Source: Pseudomonas putida
GTDB taxonomy: Bacteria > Pseudomonadota > Gammaproteobacteria > Pseudomonadales > Pseudomonadaceae
DNA length: 64,000 nucleotides
NCBI RefSeq assembly: GCF_028682635.1
Contig: NZ_JANHLK010000016.1
Span: 62,001 to 126,000 of the forward strand
Reading direction: 5' to 3'
Shown here: positions 17,050 through 25,082 of the stretch, piece by piece
Numbering within the stretch: the first letter of the stretch is position 1
How the letters are laid out: the number at the start of each line of letters is the position of its first letter
Notes under the pieces: model-generated
What the model was told of the DNA's origin: nothing
The model's database searches: none
What the model saw: the letters and a program-made list of their open reading frames with translations, nothing else
Made by a program: the position numbers and the translations under genes

Positions 17050-18235
17050 TTCCAGTCACTACTCAATATTACCTGGTACGCTTATTTGTCAACCATCGTG
17101 TGTATTGTCTTTCCCGTCATCGGTCGAAGTGGAGGATTCTTGGTTAAATGGAGGGTCTGGTGTAGGAGATGGTTCCTCATCTATAAAAGCGGCGATAGGG
17201 GAATATTTTGAAAGACGTCACTTCTACATGGAGGTGATGCCGAATGTTGTTGGAAATATCAATCATTCGCTGACGAGCGTGGAAGCTGAAAAATTTGTCT
17301 TTGCGTTCTCTCAAACGAATGATAATGACTTGACCTCCGCACAGCTCTTCAGCCATTCATATAATTTAACCAAGGTTTCTCGTACGTCGGACTTTTCCAT
17401 TTGCCACATACCCACTGCGTGTATTTCTCTAAATTATCATAAGATCGAAAGCGAAAATCCAATATACCCGCTTCGAGATACTTGTGGTTGTAGCTTTCAC
17501 TGGTGTTTTGAAAGTGCGAGTTTTGGAGCAATCAAAGAATCTTTGGAAAGGCAGTTTTTGTCTAGATTTTGGCTCACAAGAGAATGCCGAAGCTTGATTG
17601 CCGATCAAAATGTCAAAGAGGCGTTATTTGGGAGTGGTGCTAAATCTCTGTACGAGGCACTTAATAAATCAGGTGAGCTTTCGGTCATGGATATATCCGA
17701 TCCTGACTATCCTGGTTTCTGCATATTGACCGTTTACGGTCAAAATAATAAACAGCGACATGTCCAGTATTGCGCAGGGATGTCGTATGCAAAAACGCTT
17801 GCTGGTGCACTTGAAAAATCAATATATGAGCTTTGGCAAACTTACAGGTTTATTGATTTGTTTCGGGCGACTGAGCGTGATATTGGCGAAGTAAAAGATC
17901 CATACTTGAAACATTTTCTGAACTGTAATACTTATGATACGTACGAGGAGATAACTCGTATAAAGCTTCGCGGTATGGCTATCACCGAATCTCGTTTTGA
18001 CTTTAGCCTCTCAGGTCTTTTAGCTGCACTCAAGGTTCGGCGAATTGATGGCTATTTATATGTTAATTCACTCATTTTGAATGATAATATATACTTCTTC
18101 TGCAAGTTTGTTTCTCCGGATTTTTTTCTGCATATGAATAATTCCAAGGGGATAAATACTCATAATAAGTACTCTCAAGGTTTTGTCGATCAGATGGTTG
18201 TAGAGAGAAAAAATATTATGGTTCCATTTCCATGA
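17036..18235 (+). CDS. mcbD: McbD-like YcaO cyclodehydratase
   Basis: 399 residues (E. coli McbD is about 396) from the ATG at 17036, with GGTGAG six bases upstream, inside the end of mcbC. The YcaO ATP-binding motif appears as GEYFERRHF at 55-63 after a GSGVGDGSSSIKAA segment, and the protein ends in VPFP, a short proline tail like those of TOMM YcaO proteins. It activates the peptide amide with ATP so that Cys and Ser side chains can cyclise. It would act in a complex with the McbB- and McbC-like subunits in the cytoplasm. Confidence 0.88.
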   Translation: MILNNSSHYSILPGTLICQPSCVLSFPSSVEVEDSWLNGGSGVGDGSSSIKAAIGEYFERRHFYMEVMPNVVGNINHSLTSVEAEKFVFAFSQTNDNDLTSAQLFSHSYNLTKVSRTSDFSICHIPTACISLNYHKIESENPIYPLRDTCGCSFHWCFESASFGAIKESLERQFLSRFWLTRECRSLIADQNVKEALFGSGAKSLYEALNKSGELSVMDISDPDYPGFCILTVYGQNNKQRHVQYCAGMSYAKTLAGALEKSIYELWQTYRFIDLFRATERDIGEVKDPYLKHFLNCNTYDTYEEITRIKLRGMAITESRFDFSLSGLLAALKVRRIDGYLYVNSLILNDNIYFFCKFVSPDFFLHMNNSKGINTHNKYSQGFVDQMVVERKNIMVPFP

Positions 18236-18247
18236 AAGGGGGTGTTT

Positions 18248-18991
18248 ATGCCAGTTTGCACTATCTCAAGGTCCCTTGCGCTTGCGTTGCTTTTTATAAA
18301 GGAGCAATTAAAGGAGCCTGTCGCGTTGTTTTGGATGATTATTTCCCCTGTAACGACTTACTACTTGCTTACTTATTCTAGAGGAGGGCTTTCTCCTTCG
18401 GGGGTGAGCTACATCGAAAGTACATCCTGGTTCTATGCTTATATTTCTTCAAGCGTCGCATTCTTTGGGTTTTCCTTTTATATCGTAGGCAGGCGGGAAA
18501 GTGGTTATATACGGTCATTCGTTTATACGTCAGACGCAAAGCTGATATTTATGGTGGCGCAGTTTTTAGCGTACTCACTGATTGCCTTGATTTACTGTGC
18601 CACTTTCTATGCGCTAACCTATTTTTCATTCGGATCTTTCAATCTGTCCGATCTCTTGCAAGTTATTTCTCGTTTCTATATTTGTTATATCCTGTTTGTC
18701 GTGCCAGGGATTTTGTTGGGGTTTCTGCCATTAAGTTTTCAAAATGCTAATACAATTTTTTCAATCGTGTCATTTTTAATGCTGGTTTTTGGTATTCTAA
18801 GTGCTGGTGGGTTGCACCCTGTAGTTGAGGCTGTCAATAAAGTTAATCCTCTATTTGTTGCGAATAAGCTTATGGTAGGAGGCTATGAAAAGTACTATAT
18901 TTTAATTTTTTGGATTATTGGCTCGTTTGCAGCGATTTTTTTGTTGTCACTGCGATTTTTACGCATAAATCCCGTATGGAGTCGGTATTGA
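18248..18991 (+). CDS. mcbE: McbE-like ABC exporter permease
   Basis: 247 residues from the ATG at 18248, directly after AAAGGGGG; a GTG two codons earlier is less well placed. About six hydrophobic segments fit an ABC-2-type permease, matching McbE (241 residues) in size and gene order. With the following ATPase it should export the modified peptide and, as in the E. coli system, give part of the self-protection. Its stop (TGA at 18989-18991) shares a base with the next start (TGATG). Confidence 0.85.
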   Translation: MPVCTISRSLALALLFIKEQLKEPVALFWMIISPVTTYYLLTYSRGGLSPSGVSYIESTSWFYAYISSSVAFFGFSFYIVGRRESGYIRSFVYTSDAKLIFMVAQFLAYSLIALIYCATFYALTYFSFGSFNLSDLLQVISRFYICYILFVVPGILLGFLPLSFQNANTIFSIVSFLMLVFGILSAGGLHPVVEAVNKVNPLFVANKLMVGGYEKYYILIFWIIGSFAAIFLLSLRFLRINPVWSRY

Positions 18992-19713
18992 TGAGTATTC
19001 TAGAAACCAAGTCCCTGTGTTTCGGGTATTCCGATAAAGTGCTATTCAATGATGCGTCTATCCAAGTAGTTCCGGGGAGCATTACCGGATTGCTGGGGCC
19101 AAACGGTTCTGGGAAAACTACTTTTTTCGATATTGTCTGCGGGCTAAAAAAAGTAAAGGAAGGGCAGGTTTTCAATAGATTTGCCTCCCAGGTCTATTTA
19201 TCGCAAACGATCATGACGCCGCCAGTGCTGCGTATGTCCGATATATTTAGAATGACGACGTTGCTTTGTTCTTCGACCCGTACCTCGCAAGAGCAAGCGT
19301 TGAAGAAACTCACTGCCTGGAGTCCAGAGATAGTTCAGCGATATAAAGAGATCTGGTCAAAAAAATCTTCTGTTTGCAGTTATGGTGAGAAGCGTTGGTT
19401 TTTTACTCTTTCTTTGCTGGCCATAGAAGCGGATCTAGTGATACTGGATGAGCCAACCGCTGGCGTTGATCCTGAATTCAGGCATTATATTTGGAAGTGT
19501 CTACGTGGTGCGGCTAATGAGGGAGCGGCAATTCTAGTGTCGTCCCACAATGTCGAAGAGGTTGTGGGTAACTGTGACATCTTCTACATGATTAGCCAGC
19601 AACAGTTCAAACCGTTTAGCTCAGGTGGTGAGTTCGTGAGACGTTACGATGCAAGCAGTTTGGATGAAGCTTTTATCCGTGCGGCCGCGGAGCCTGTGCG
19701 CATAGCACGATAG
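18991..19713 (+). CDS. mcbF: McbF-like ABC exporter ATPase
   Basis: 240 residues from the ATG at 18991 (GGAG nine bases upstream). Walker A GPNGSGKT is at 36-43, Walker B is LVILDEPTAGVD, and the switch histidine lies in VSSHNVEE. The ABC signature is degenerate (CSYGEKR in place of LSGGQ-R), as seen in some peptide exporters. It pairs with the McbE-like permease. It is the last gene of the cluster: no pentapeptide-repeat immunity gene follows, and the next gene is on the other strand. Confidence 0.88.
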   Translation: MSILETKSLCFGYSDKVLFNDASIQVVPGSITGLLGPNGSGKTTFFDIVCGLKKVKEGQVFNRFASQVYLSQTIMTPPVLRMSDIFRMTTLLCSSTRTSQEQALKKLTAWSPEIVQRYKEIWSKKSSVCSYGEKRWFFTLSLLAIEADLVILDEPTAGVDPEFRHYIWKCLRGAANEGAAILVSSHNVEEVVGNCDIFYMISQQQFKPFSSGGEFVRRYDASSLDEAFIRAAAEPVRIAR

Positions 19714-19950
19714 GTGTTTAGGCATAAGTGTCAGTCATTTCGTGCCCGATGAACTGAACGAATTGAAGTTTTCAAAATCATTCGGCAGTTCAGCTTTCAG
19801 CAAAGAAAGCCCTAAGTCATATACCGGCCATAAGGGCGCCTTCACAGGCTCGCTTCTACAGGAATCTTCGACGAACACCGGTAAATCGTTCGACGCTGAT
19901 CAGATATAGGTAGCTCGCCAGCGAAGTCGATTTTTCAGACAACTCCGTTG

Positions 19951-22077
19951 TTAAATCCGAAAACTCCCCACCAACTGATTCAACCTCGCCGCCTGCTGCT
20001 CCAGCTCCGTACAAGCCCGCAACGTCGCCTGCAGGTTCTCCACCCCTTGCTGGTTCAGCGTGTTGATCTGGGTGATGTCGACGTTCAAGGCCTCGACCAC
20101 GGCGGTCTGTTCTTCGGTGGCGGCGGCGACGGACTGGTTGACGTTGTCGATCTCGCCGATGCGTTGGGTCACGCTGCTCAAGCGGGTGCCGGCGAGATTG
20201 GCGATGGTGACGCTTTCTTCGCTGTGTTGCTGGCTTTCGGTCATGGTGGTGACCGAGTCGCGGGCGCCCACTTGCAGCTCCTCGATCATTTGCTGGATCT
20301 CCAGTGCCGAGGTTTGGGTGCGGCCAGCGAGGCTGCGCACTTCGTCGGCAACCACGGCAAAGCCGCGGCCCGCTTCACCGGCACGTGCCGCTTCGATGGC
20401 GGCGTTGAGTGCCAGCAGGTTGGTCTGCTGGGAGATGCCCTTGATCACTTCGAGGATCTGCCCGATGTTCACGGTCTTGTCGTTGAGCACTTCGATGTTG
20501 CTGCACGACGCGCTGATCTTGCCGGACAGTTCGTTCATCACTTCTATCGTGCGCTGCACCACCTGGCGACCGTCTTCGGCTTGTTGTCGGGCGGAAGAAG
20601 CCTGCTGTGAGGCATCGGAGGCGTTATGCGCGATCTCCTGGGCAGCGGCGCCCAACTGGTTGATGGCGGCGGCGACGCTGTTGGTGCGGCTCGATTGATC
20701 GTCGAAATTGCTCAGGGACGAATTGGAGGCGTCCAGCACGCGGCGGGCACCTTCGTTGACGCCATGGGCCGCCGACGACACTTCGCGGATCGACTGGTGA
20801 ATGCGCTCGACAAAACGGTTGAACGCCGTGGCCAACTGGCCGATTTCATCCCGCGATTGCACTTGCAGGCGCCGTGTCAGGTCGCCTTCGCCGAGGGAGA
20901 TATCTTCCATGACCCGGGTCAGCACTTTTAGCGGCCGGGTGATGCGCTGTGCCGTGTAGCCCATCAGCAGCAGGCCGAGCAGGGCCGAGCCGCCACCGAG
21001 CAGCAGTTCCAGCGCAGTGCTTTGCATGCTTTTGGCATCGAGTTGTTTTTGCAGGGTGGTGACCGGTGCCAGCAATACGTCTTGTGGTACACCCACCAGC
21101 ACACCCCAGGGCGCGGCACCGGCAATCGGCGGCAGCGGTTCGAGGACCTTGATCTGCTGCGGGTCGACAAACACCTTCGGCCGACCCTGGCGCAAGGCGT
21201 CCATCACCTGGGCGTTGTCCATCGGTTGGCCGAGGCGACTGATGTCCTGGCTGTTGGCGGAGATCACGCCACGGGGACTGACGATACTGATCTGGCCATG
21301 GCCGTCGAACAGCTGCAGCGCGCTGGCTTCGCTGTTCTTTTGCAACGCGGCGAGGTTGATGTCGAGGCCGACCACGGCGATGACTTTGCCGTTCTCCAGC
21401 AGCGGGAAGGCGACGCTGGTCACCAGTTTGCGACTGCCGGATGCCTCGTCGAAGTAGGGCTCCAGCACGCAGGCCTGGCGGGTGTCGCGGGCGCAGGTGT
21501 AGAAGGCGTTGTAGGGTGCGCCGCTGGGGCCCGGCTCGGTGTTGGCCAGCAGGCCTTCATCGCCGATCACCGCTTGCAGTTCGCCGGGGTTGCCCTGCAC
21601 CCAGTACTGGGAGAAGCGTCCGGTTTCGTTGCTGCCCAGGTCCGGCTTGTCGGCGAAACCGGCGTCGGCGCCGTCCAGCGCGTCGGGTTCGAAAATGACG
21701 TAAAGCCCGAGCAGGTCGGGCTTGTCCATCAGGGCCTGTTGAAGCTGGGTACTCAGCTCGTGGCGCAGTTGTTGGCGGGTCAGGTTGCCCTGTTGCTGGA
21801 GTTGCCTCAGATACAACAGGTACCGCGATAATCCCTGGCCGTATTCGTGGGTCTGCATGAAGGTGCGTTGCACTTGCATGGCCTGCACTTTGCCCAGGGC
21901 CTGCATGTGTTCCTTGGCGGCATCGGCGAGCATGTCGCTGCTGGCCCGGGCCACTTGCTGGCTGCTTTGGTGCGTCTGGTAGAGCGACAGGCCCATCAGC
22001 AAGCCCACCACCAACACCAGGCAGAGGCCGGCGAGCAGGGTGATCTTGCTCTGTATCGTGAGAAATCTTTTGTGCAT
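19951..22077 (-). CDS. Methyl-accepting chemotaxis protein with dCache sensor
   Basis: 708 residues from the ATG at 22075-22077, preceded by AGGTG; an in-frame ATG three codons earlier is possible. There is one transmembrane segment near 8-30, then a large periplasmic part (about 40-345) with GLDINL, typical of double-Cache ligand domains. A second segment, a HAMP linker (RITRPLKVLTRVMEDISLGEGDL) and the cytoplasmic signalling hairpin follow, with the invariant tip EVIKGISQQTNLLALNAA and EAARAGEAGRGFAVVADE split over adjacent blocks. It senses a small solute and signals through CheA/CheW. The ligand is not deducible. Confidence 0.95.
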   Translation of the reverse strand: MHKRFLTIQSKITLLAGLCLVLVVGLLMGLSLYQTHQSSQQVARASSDMLADAAKEHMQALGKVQAMQVQRTFMQTHEYGQGLSRYLLYLRQLQQQGNLTRQQLRHELSTQLQQALMDKPDLLGLYVIFEPDALDGADAGFADKPDLGSNETGRFSQYWVQGNPGELQAVIGDEGLLANTEPGPSGAPYNAFYTCARDTRQACVLEPYFDEASGSRKLVTSVAFPLLENGKVIAVVGLDINLAALQKNSEASALQLFDGHGQISIVSPRGVISANSQDISRLGQPMDNAQVMDALRQGRPKVFVDPQQIKVLEPLPPIAGAAPWGVLVGVPQDVLLAPVTTLQKQLDAKSMQSTALELLLGGGSALLGLLLMGYTAQRITRPLKVLTRVMEDISLGEGDLTRRLQVQSRDEIGQLATAFNRFVERIHQSIREVSSAAHGVNEGARRVLDASNSSLSNFDDQSSRTNSVAAAINQLGAAAQEIAHNASDASQQASSARQQAEDGRQVVQRTIEVMNELSGKISASCSNIEVLNDKTVNIGQILEVIKGISQQTNLLALNAAIEAARAGEAGRGFAVVADEVRSLAGRTQTSALEIQQMIEELQVGARDSVTTMTESQQHSEESVTIANLAGTRLSSVTQRIGEIDNVNQSVAAATEEQTAVVEALNVDITQINTLNQQGVENLQATLRACTELEQQAARLNQLVGSFRI

Positions 22078-22123
22078 TGGAAACACCTTTTTCCCTGGAA
22101 TGCATTGGCGCTGCCATCACGAA

Positions 22124-22200
22124 CCTGTAGGAGCTGCCGCAGGCTGCGATCTTTTGACTTTCAAGATCAAAAGATCGCAGCCTGCGGCAGCTCCTACAGG
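22124..22200. repeat. Long perfect hairpin repeat (REP family with gatcgcagcctgcgg core)
   Basis: Arms 22124-22157 and 22167-22200 are perfectly complementary over 34 bases with a 9-base loop. The same core recurs near 26578-26678 and 29165-29200. It lies between the porin and chemoreceptor genes and may act as a transcription or mRNA-decay barrier. Confidence 0.9.
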
Positions 22201-22209
22201 GGCTCGAGA

Positions 22210-23532
22210 TTAGAAAGTAGTGGCGAATATCAGCTGGCTGTAGAGGTTCTTGTCGTTGTTGCCCAACTGCGTGCCGCCCTGGTCGGCGCTCTTGTCCGGC
22301 TGGAACAGGCCCACCAGCGGCATCACCGTGAGGTGGTCGTTGAGGTGCCATTCGGCGTACAGGTCGACTTCGTGGCCATCGGTGTTGCCCAGGTCGCGGT
22401 CGATGGTGTCGAAGTTGAAGTACATCGCGCCGACGGTCAGGTTCTCCAGCGGCGAGACGGTGAACTTGAGTTGCTGGATGCGCGAGTTGCTGTTGAACGG
22501 GCCGGCGTAGTTGCCCGCCACTTCACCCTGGAACCAGGTGCCGAAGCCGCGGCTGAAGCCGTAGAACAGCGTGTCGTAGCCTTCCGAGAAACGGCTGTAG
22601 CGGTAGCCGGCATAGGGCGTCCAGGGTGCTTCGGAAAAGGTCCAGCCGGCTTCCAGGTACCAGGCATCCTCGGTGGCCGTGTGGGGTTTGTCCTGCTTGG
22701 CGTATTCGCCGGACAGGAACAGGTCCTTGACCCCGGCGTTGCCGGTGGCGCGCAGGCTGTAGGTCTTCATGCCGTCGCGCTCGAGCTGCGCGGGGGAGGC
22801 GTACTGCTCGTCGACGTCCGTGGTGTCGATGTAGGTCAGGCCGACGGTGCCAGCCTCGGACACGTGTTCCAGGGTGCCGACGTACATTTCGGTCATGGCC
22901 TGGGCGCGATTGTTGGACTTGAGCCACATCAGGTCACTGCGCCAGCCTTCCTTGCCGCCGATACGCAGCACTGCGGTTTCATCGAACGCCTTGCGCGCGG
23001 CCAGCCAGTAGGCGCCACCGCGATTGAACTCGCCGTCGGCCAGGCCTTTGCCCAGGTTCAGCGCATCGCCGTTGATCAGGAAACCGTCGCCGACCATGAT
23101 GTTCTGGCGGCCGAACGACAGGTCGATACCGTCAGCGCCCAGCACCGGGAACAGGTCGCTCGAGCGCCAGCCGAGGTAGGCGTCTTCGAACTTGCTGGTG
23201 CGTTCCGAGCCGTCGGTGAAGCCGGCGGCATCACCGTCGCCCCAGGTGCCGGAGCTGAGCATGTTCGCCGCGCCGTACGCCGTGCCGACCCCCGCCAGGC
23301 CCTGGTCGAAGCTCAGGCCGTACTTGATGTAGCCCTCGCGCCACGACGACGAACCTTCGTCGAGTCGACCCGACAGGGCGTAGTTTTCCTGGCTGTGGAA
23401 AACGCCGAAAACCGCCTCCAGGGTGGCGTTCAGGTGACTGTCGTCAGTGGCGTAGAGTTCGTAGGCGTTCGCTTGGCCAGCACTGATCATCAGCGCCAGG
23501 GTCGAGAGGCGAAGCAAGGGGGACTTGGGCAT
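22210..23532 (-). CDS. Outer-membrane beta-barrel porin, alginate-export (AlgE-like) family
   Basis: 440 residues with signal peptide (cleavage after GQANA). Alternating amphipathic strands, DLSFGRQNIMVGDGF, and a C-terminal phenylalanine (LIFATTF) mark an outer-membrane barrel of the alginate_exp family. The protein is close to AlgE in length, but no alginate biosynthesis genes are nearby, so it is more likely a general or carbohydrate channel. It is followed by a long hairpin repeat and then the chemoreceptor, so a shared role in sensing and taking up one substrate is possible but unproven. Confidence 0.85.
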   Translation of the reverse strand: MPKSPLLRLSTLALMISAGQANAYELYATDDSHLNATLEAVFGVFHSQENYALSGRLDEGSSSWREGYIKYGLSFDQGLAGVGTAYGAANMLSSGTWGDGDAAGFTDGSERTSKFEDAYLGWRSSDLFPVLGADGIDLSFGRQNIMVGDGFLINGDALNLGKGLADGEFNRGGAYWLAARKAFDETAVLRIGGKEGWRSDLMWLKSNNRAQAMTEMYVGTLEHVSEAGTVGLTYIDTTDVDEQYASPAQLERDGMKTYSLRATGNAGVKDLFLSGEYAKQDKPHTATEDAWYLEAGWTFSEAPWTPYAGYRYSRFSEGYDTLFYGFSRGFGTWFQGEVAGNYAGPFNSNSRIQQLKFTVSPLENLTVGAMYFNFDTIDRDLGNTDGHEVDLYAEWHLNDHLTVMPLVGLFQPDKSADQGGTQLGNNDKNLYSQLIFATTF

Positions 23533-23707
23533 GGTGTGGCATCCGTTCTTGTTCTTGAGCGCAGGTTTGCGTCCCGCCAGATACTAATGCCGGGATTTTT
23601 TGCGCCTTGTTGCCTCGGTGCCAAAGAGTTGGTTGTGCTTGCCAGATTGCAGGGCGGGGTGACAGTGCACAGGTCCGTGCACTGCTCGGGAAGGGGCGTT
23701 TTTCGAT

Positions 23708-24424
23708 CTAACGAATTCGTCTCAGGTTCCTGGCCTTCAACTTGCGGAGCATGCCCATGACATCCCGCAGCACAGGAGTCCTGTCGAAGAGCGACAGTGC
23801 ATGCAGGTCGGTGCGTGAGGGTCTTTGATAGCCAAGATTCCAGGTGAAGTAGTAGGCCTGCACGTCTTTGTTCGAATGAATGAGCGTATTGAGGGCCGCG
23901 TCATAGTGCATCGGACCGCCGTCCGGATGCCCCGGCGGACGCTCGAGGATCTGCAGCAGAAAGTCCCTCAGCCTGACAATGCATTTGCCGTTTACCGCAT
24001 AGAAATGCGACAGGTGTATGGGTTGGTCGACCGCTTTCCAGGAGGGCGAACTGGAGTCGCCTTCAAACGGATGGCCGAAGTAGGCGATGTCCCACTCCAT
24101 GCCTTGCAGGGACTCGATGGCCTGTTTGCCATACTCGCCAATGCGCCTGGAAAACTGAATGTCATCCTCCAGGATCAGGATGTTGCTTACGTTCAGGCGG
24201 ATCGCCTCTTCCAGAATGCCCAAGTGACTCATGAAGCAGCCCCGGGCGCCGATGCTGGGGAAGCCATCGTCCTCACTGGGCGTCACCGCCTGGAAAAAGC
24301 TGACTTTTTCATGATCGAAGGGAAAACCGTTGCGCGCGAATTCTTCCACCGTTTCTACACGGCGATCCTTTCTCGACGAAATATTGATGATTCTGGCTCG
24401 ATCAAAATAGTCGGTCACATTCAT
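23708..24424 (-). CDS. Glycosyltransferase family 25 protein
   Basis: 238 residues. The family-25 (LPS galactosyltransferase-like) hallmarks are present: INISSRKDRR near the start, GARGCFMSHLGILEEA, and the metal-binding NILILEDDIQF. The C-terminal tail is basic (LRKLKARNLRRIR), which would suit membrane association. It stands alone with 175 bases before the porin and no LPS neighbours. It probably adds a hexose to a surface glycan; donor and acceptor are unknown. Confidence 0.85.
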   Translation of the reverse strand: MNVTDYFDRARIINISSRKDRRVETVEEFARNGFPFDHEKVSFFQAVTPSEDDGFPSIGARGCFMSHLGILEEAIRLNVSNILILEDDIQFSRRIGEYGKQAIESLQGMEWDIAYFGHPFEGDSSSPSWKAVDQPIHLSHFYAVNGKCIVRLRDFLLQILERPPGHPDGGPMHYDAALNTLIHSNKDVQAYYFTWNLGYQRPSRTDLHALSLFDRTPVLRDVMGMLRKLKARNLRRIR

Positions 24425-24680
24425 CCAGCAATTCCTCAGCGCAGGTGTTCAGGGCGGCTGGGTTGCAGTATAGGCAGAACTTTGAATGTCGCTTTGCCAT
24501 CACCCGTCATGCCCATGCAGCAGTTTGGCAGAACCGCCAACACAACTGGCACGCAGGGCAAAACCTGCGAATCGCGCAGCACCGACAATCCCTCTCAACC
24601 TGCCGAACCCCGTCGCCTCGGCGCTTTCTGTGTTGACGTTCGCCGGCTGGCGAACGCGTGAATTTTCAAGGTCGTTTCCC

Positions 24681-25073
24681 ATGTTCGCCACCCTGCGTTT
24701 GCCCCTCGTTGGTTTGTTGACCTTCACCCTGGCCCAGGCCGCCCTGGCGGCCGATTGCGCACCGGTCAAGAGTCGTGGTGCCGAGCTGTTCGCCAATGAA
24801 TGTGGGGTCTGCCATGCGGTGAGCAAAGGCACGACCGGCATGATGGGGCCGAACCTGGCGGGTGTGATCGGGCGCAAGTCCGGCTCGGTGGAAGGCTTCA
24901 ACTACTCGCAGGCCATGCGCAACAAGAACATCGACTGGCAAGCCGAGAACATCGCGCAACTCATCACCCAACCCCAGGCCTATGTGCCTGGCACCTACAT
25001 GCCCTACATGGGCATGGCTTCGGCAGATGATCGCCAGGCGGTCGTGTGCTTCCTCAAAGAACAACAGAACTGA
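24681..25073 (+). CDS. Periplasmic class-I c-type cytochrome
   Basis: 130 residues from the ATG at 24681. A signal peptide ends at AALAAD. The haem site is CGVCH, and the distal ligand methionine is probably in GTYMPYMGM. The fold and length match small soluble cytochromes c. It precedes an aldehyde dehydrogenase by nine bases in the same direction, so it is likely an electron acceptor for a linked periplasmic dehydrogenase, although none is in the window. Confidence 0.9.
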   Translation: MFATLRLPLVGLLTFTLAQAALAADCAPVKSRGAELFANECGVCHAVSKGTTGMMGPNLAGVIGRKSGSVEGFNYSQAMRNKNIDWQAENIAQLITQPQAYVPGTYMPYMGMASADDRQAVVCFLKEQQN

Positions 25074-25082
25074 AGGTGATTC

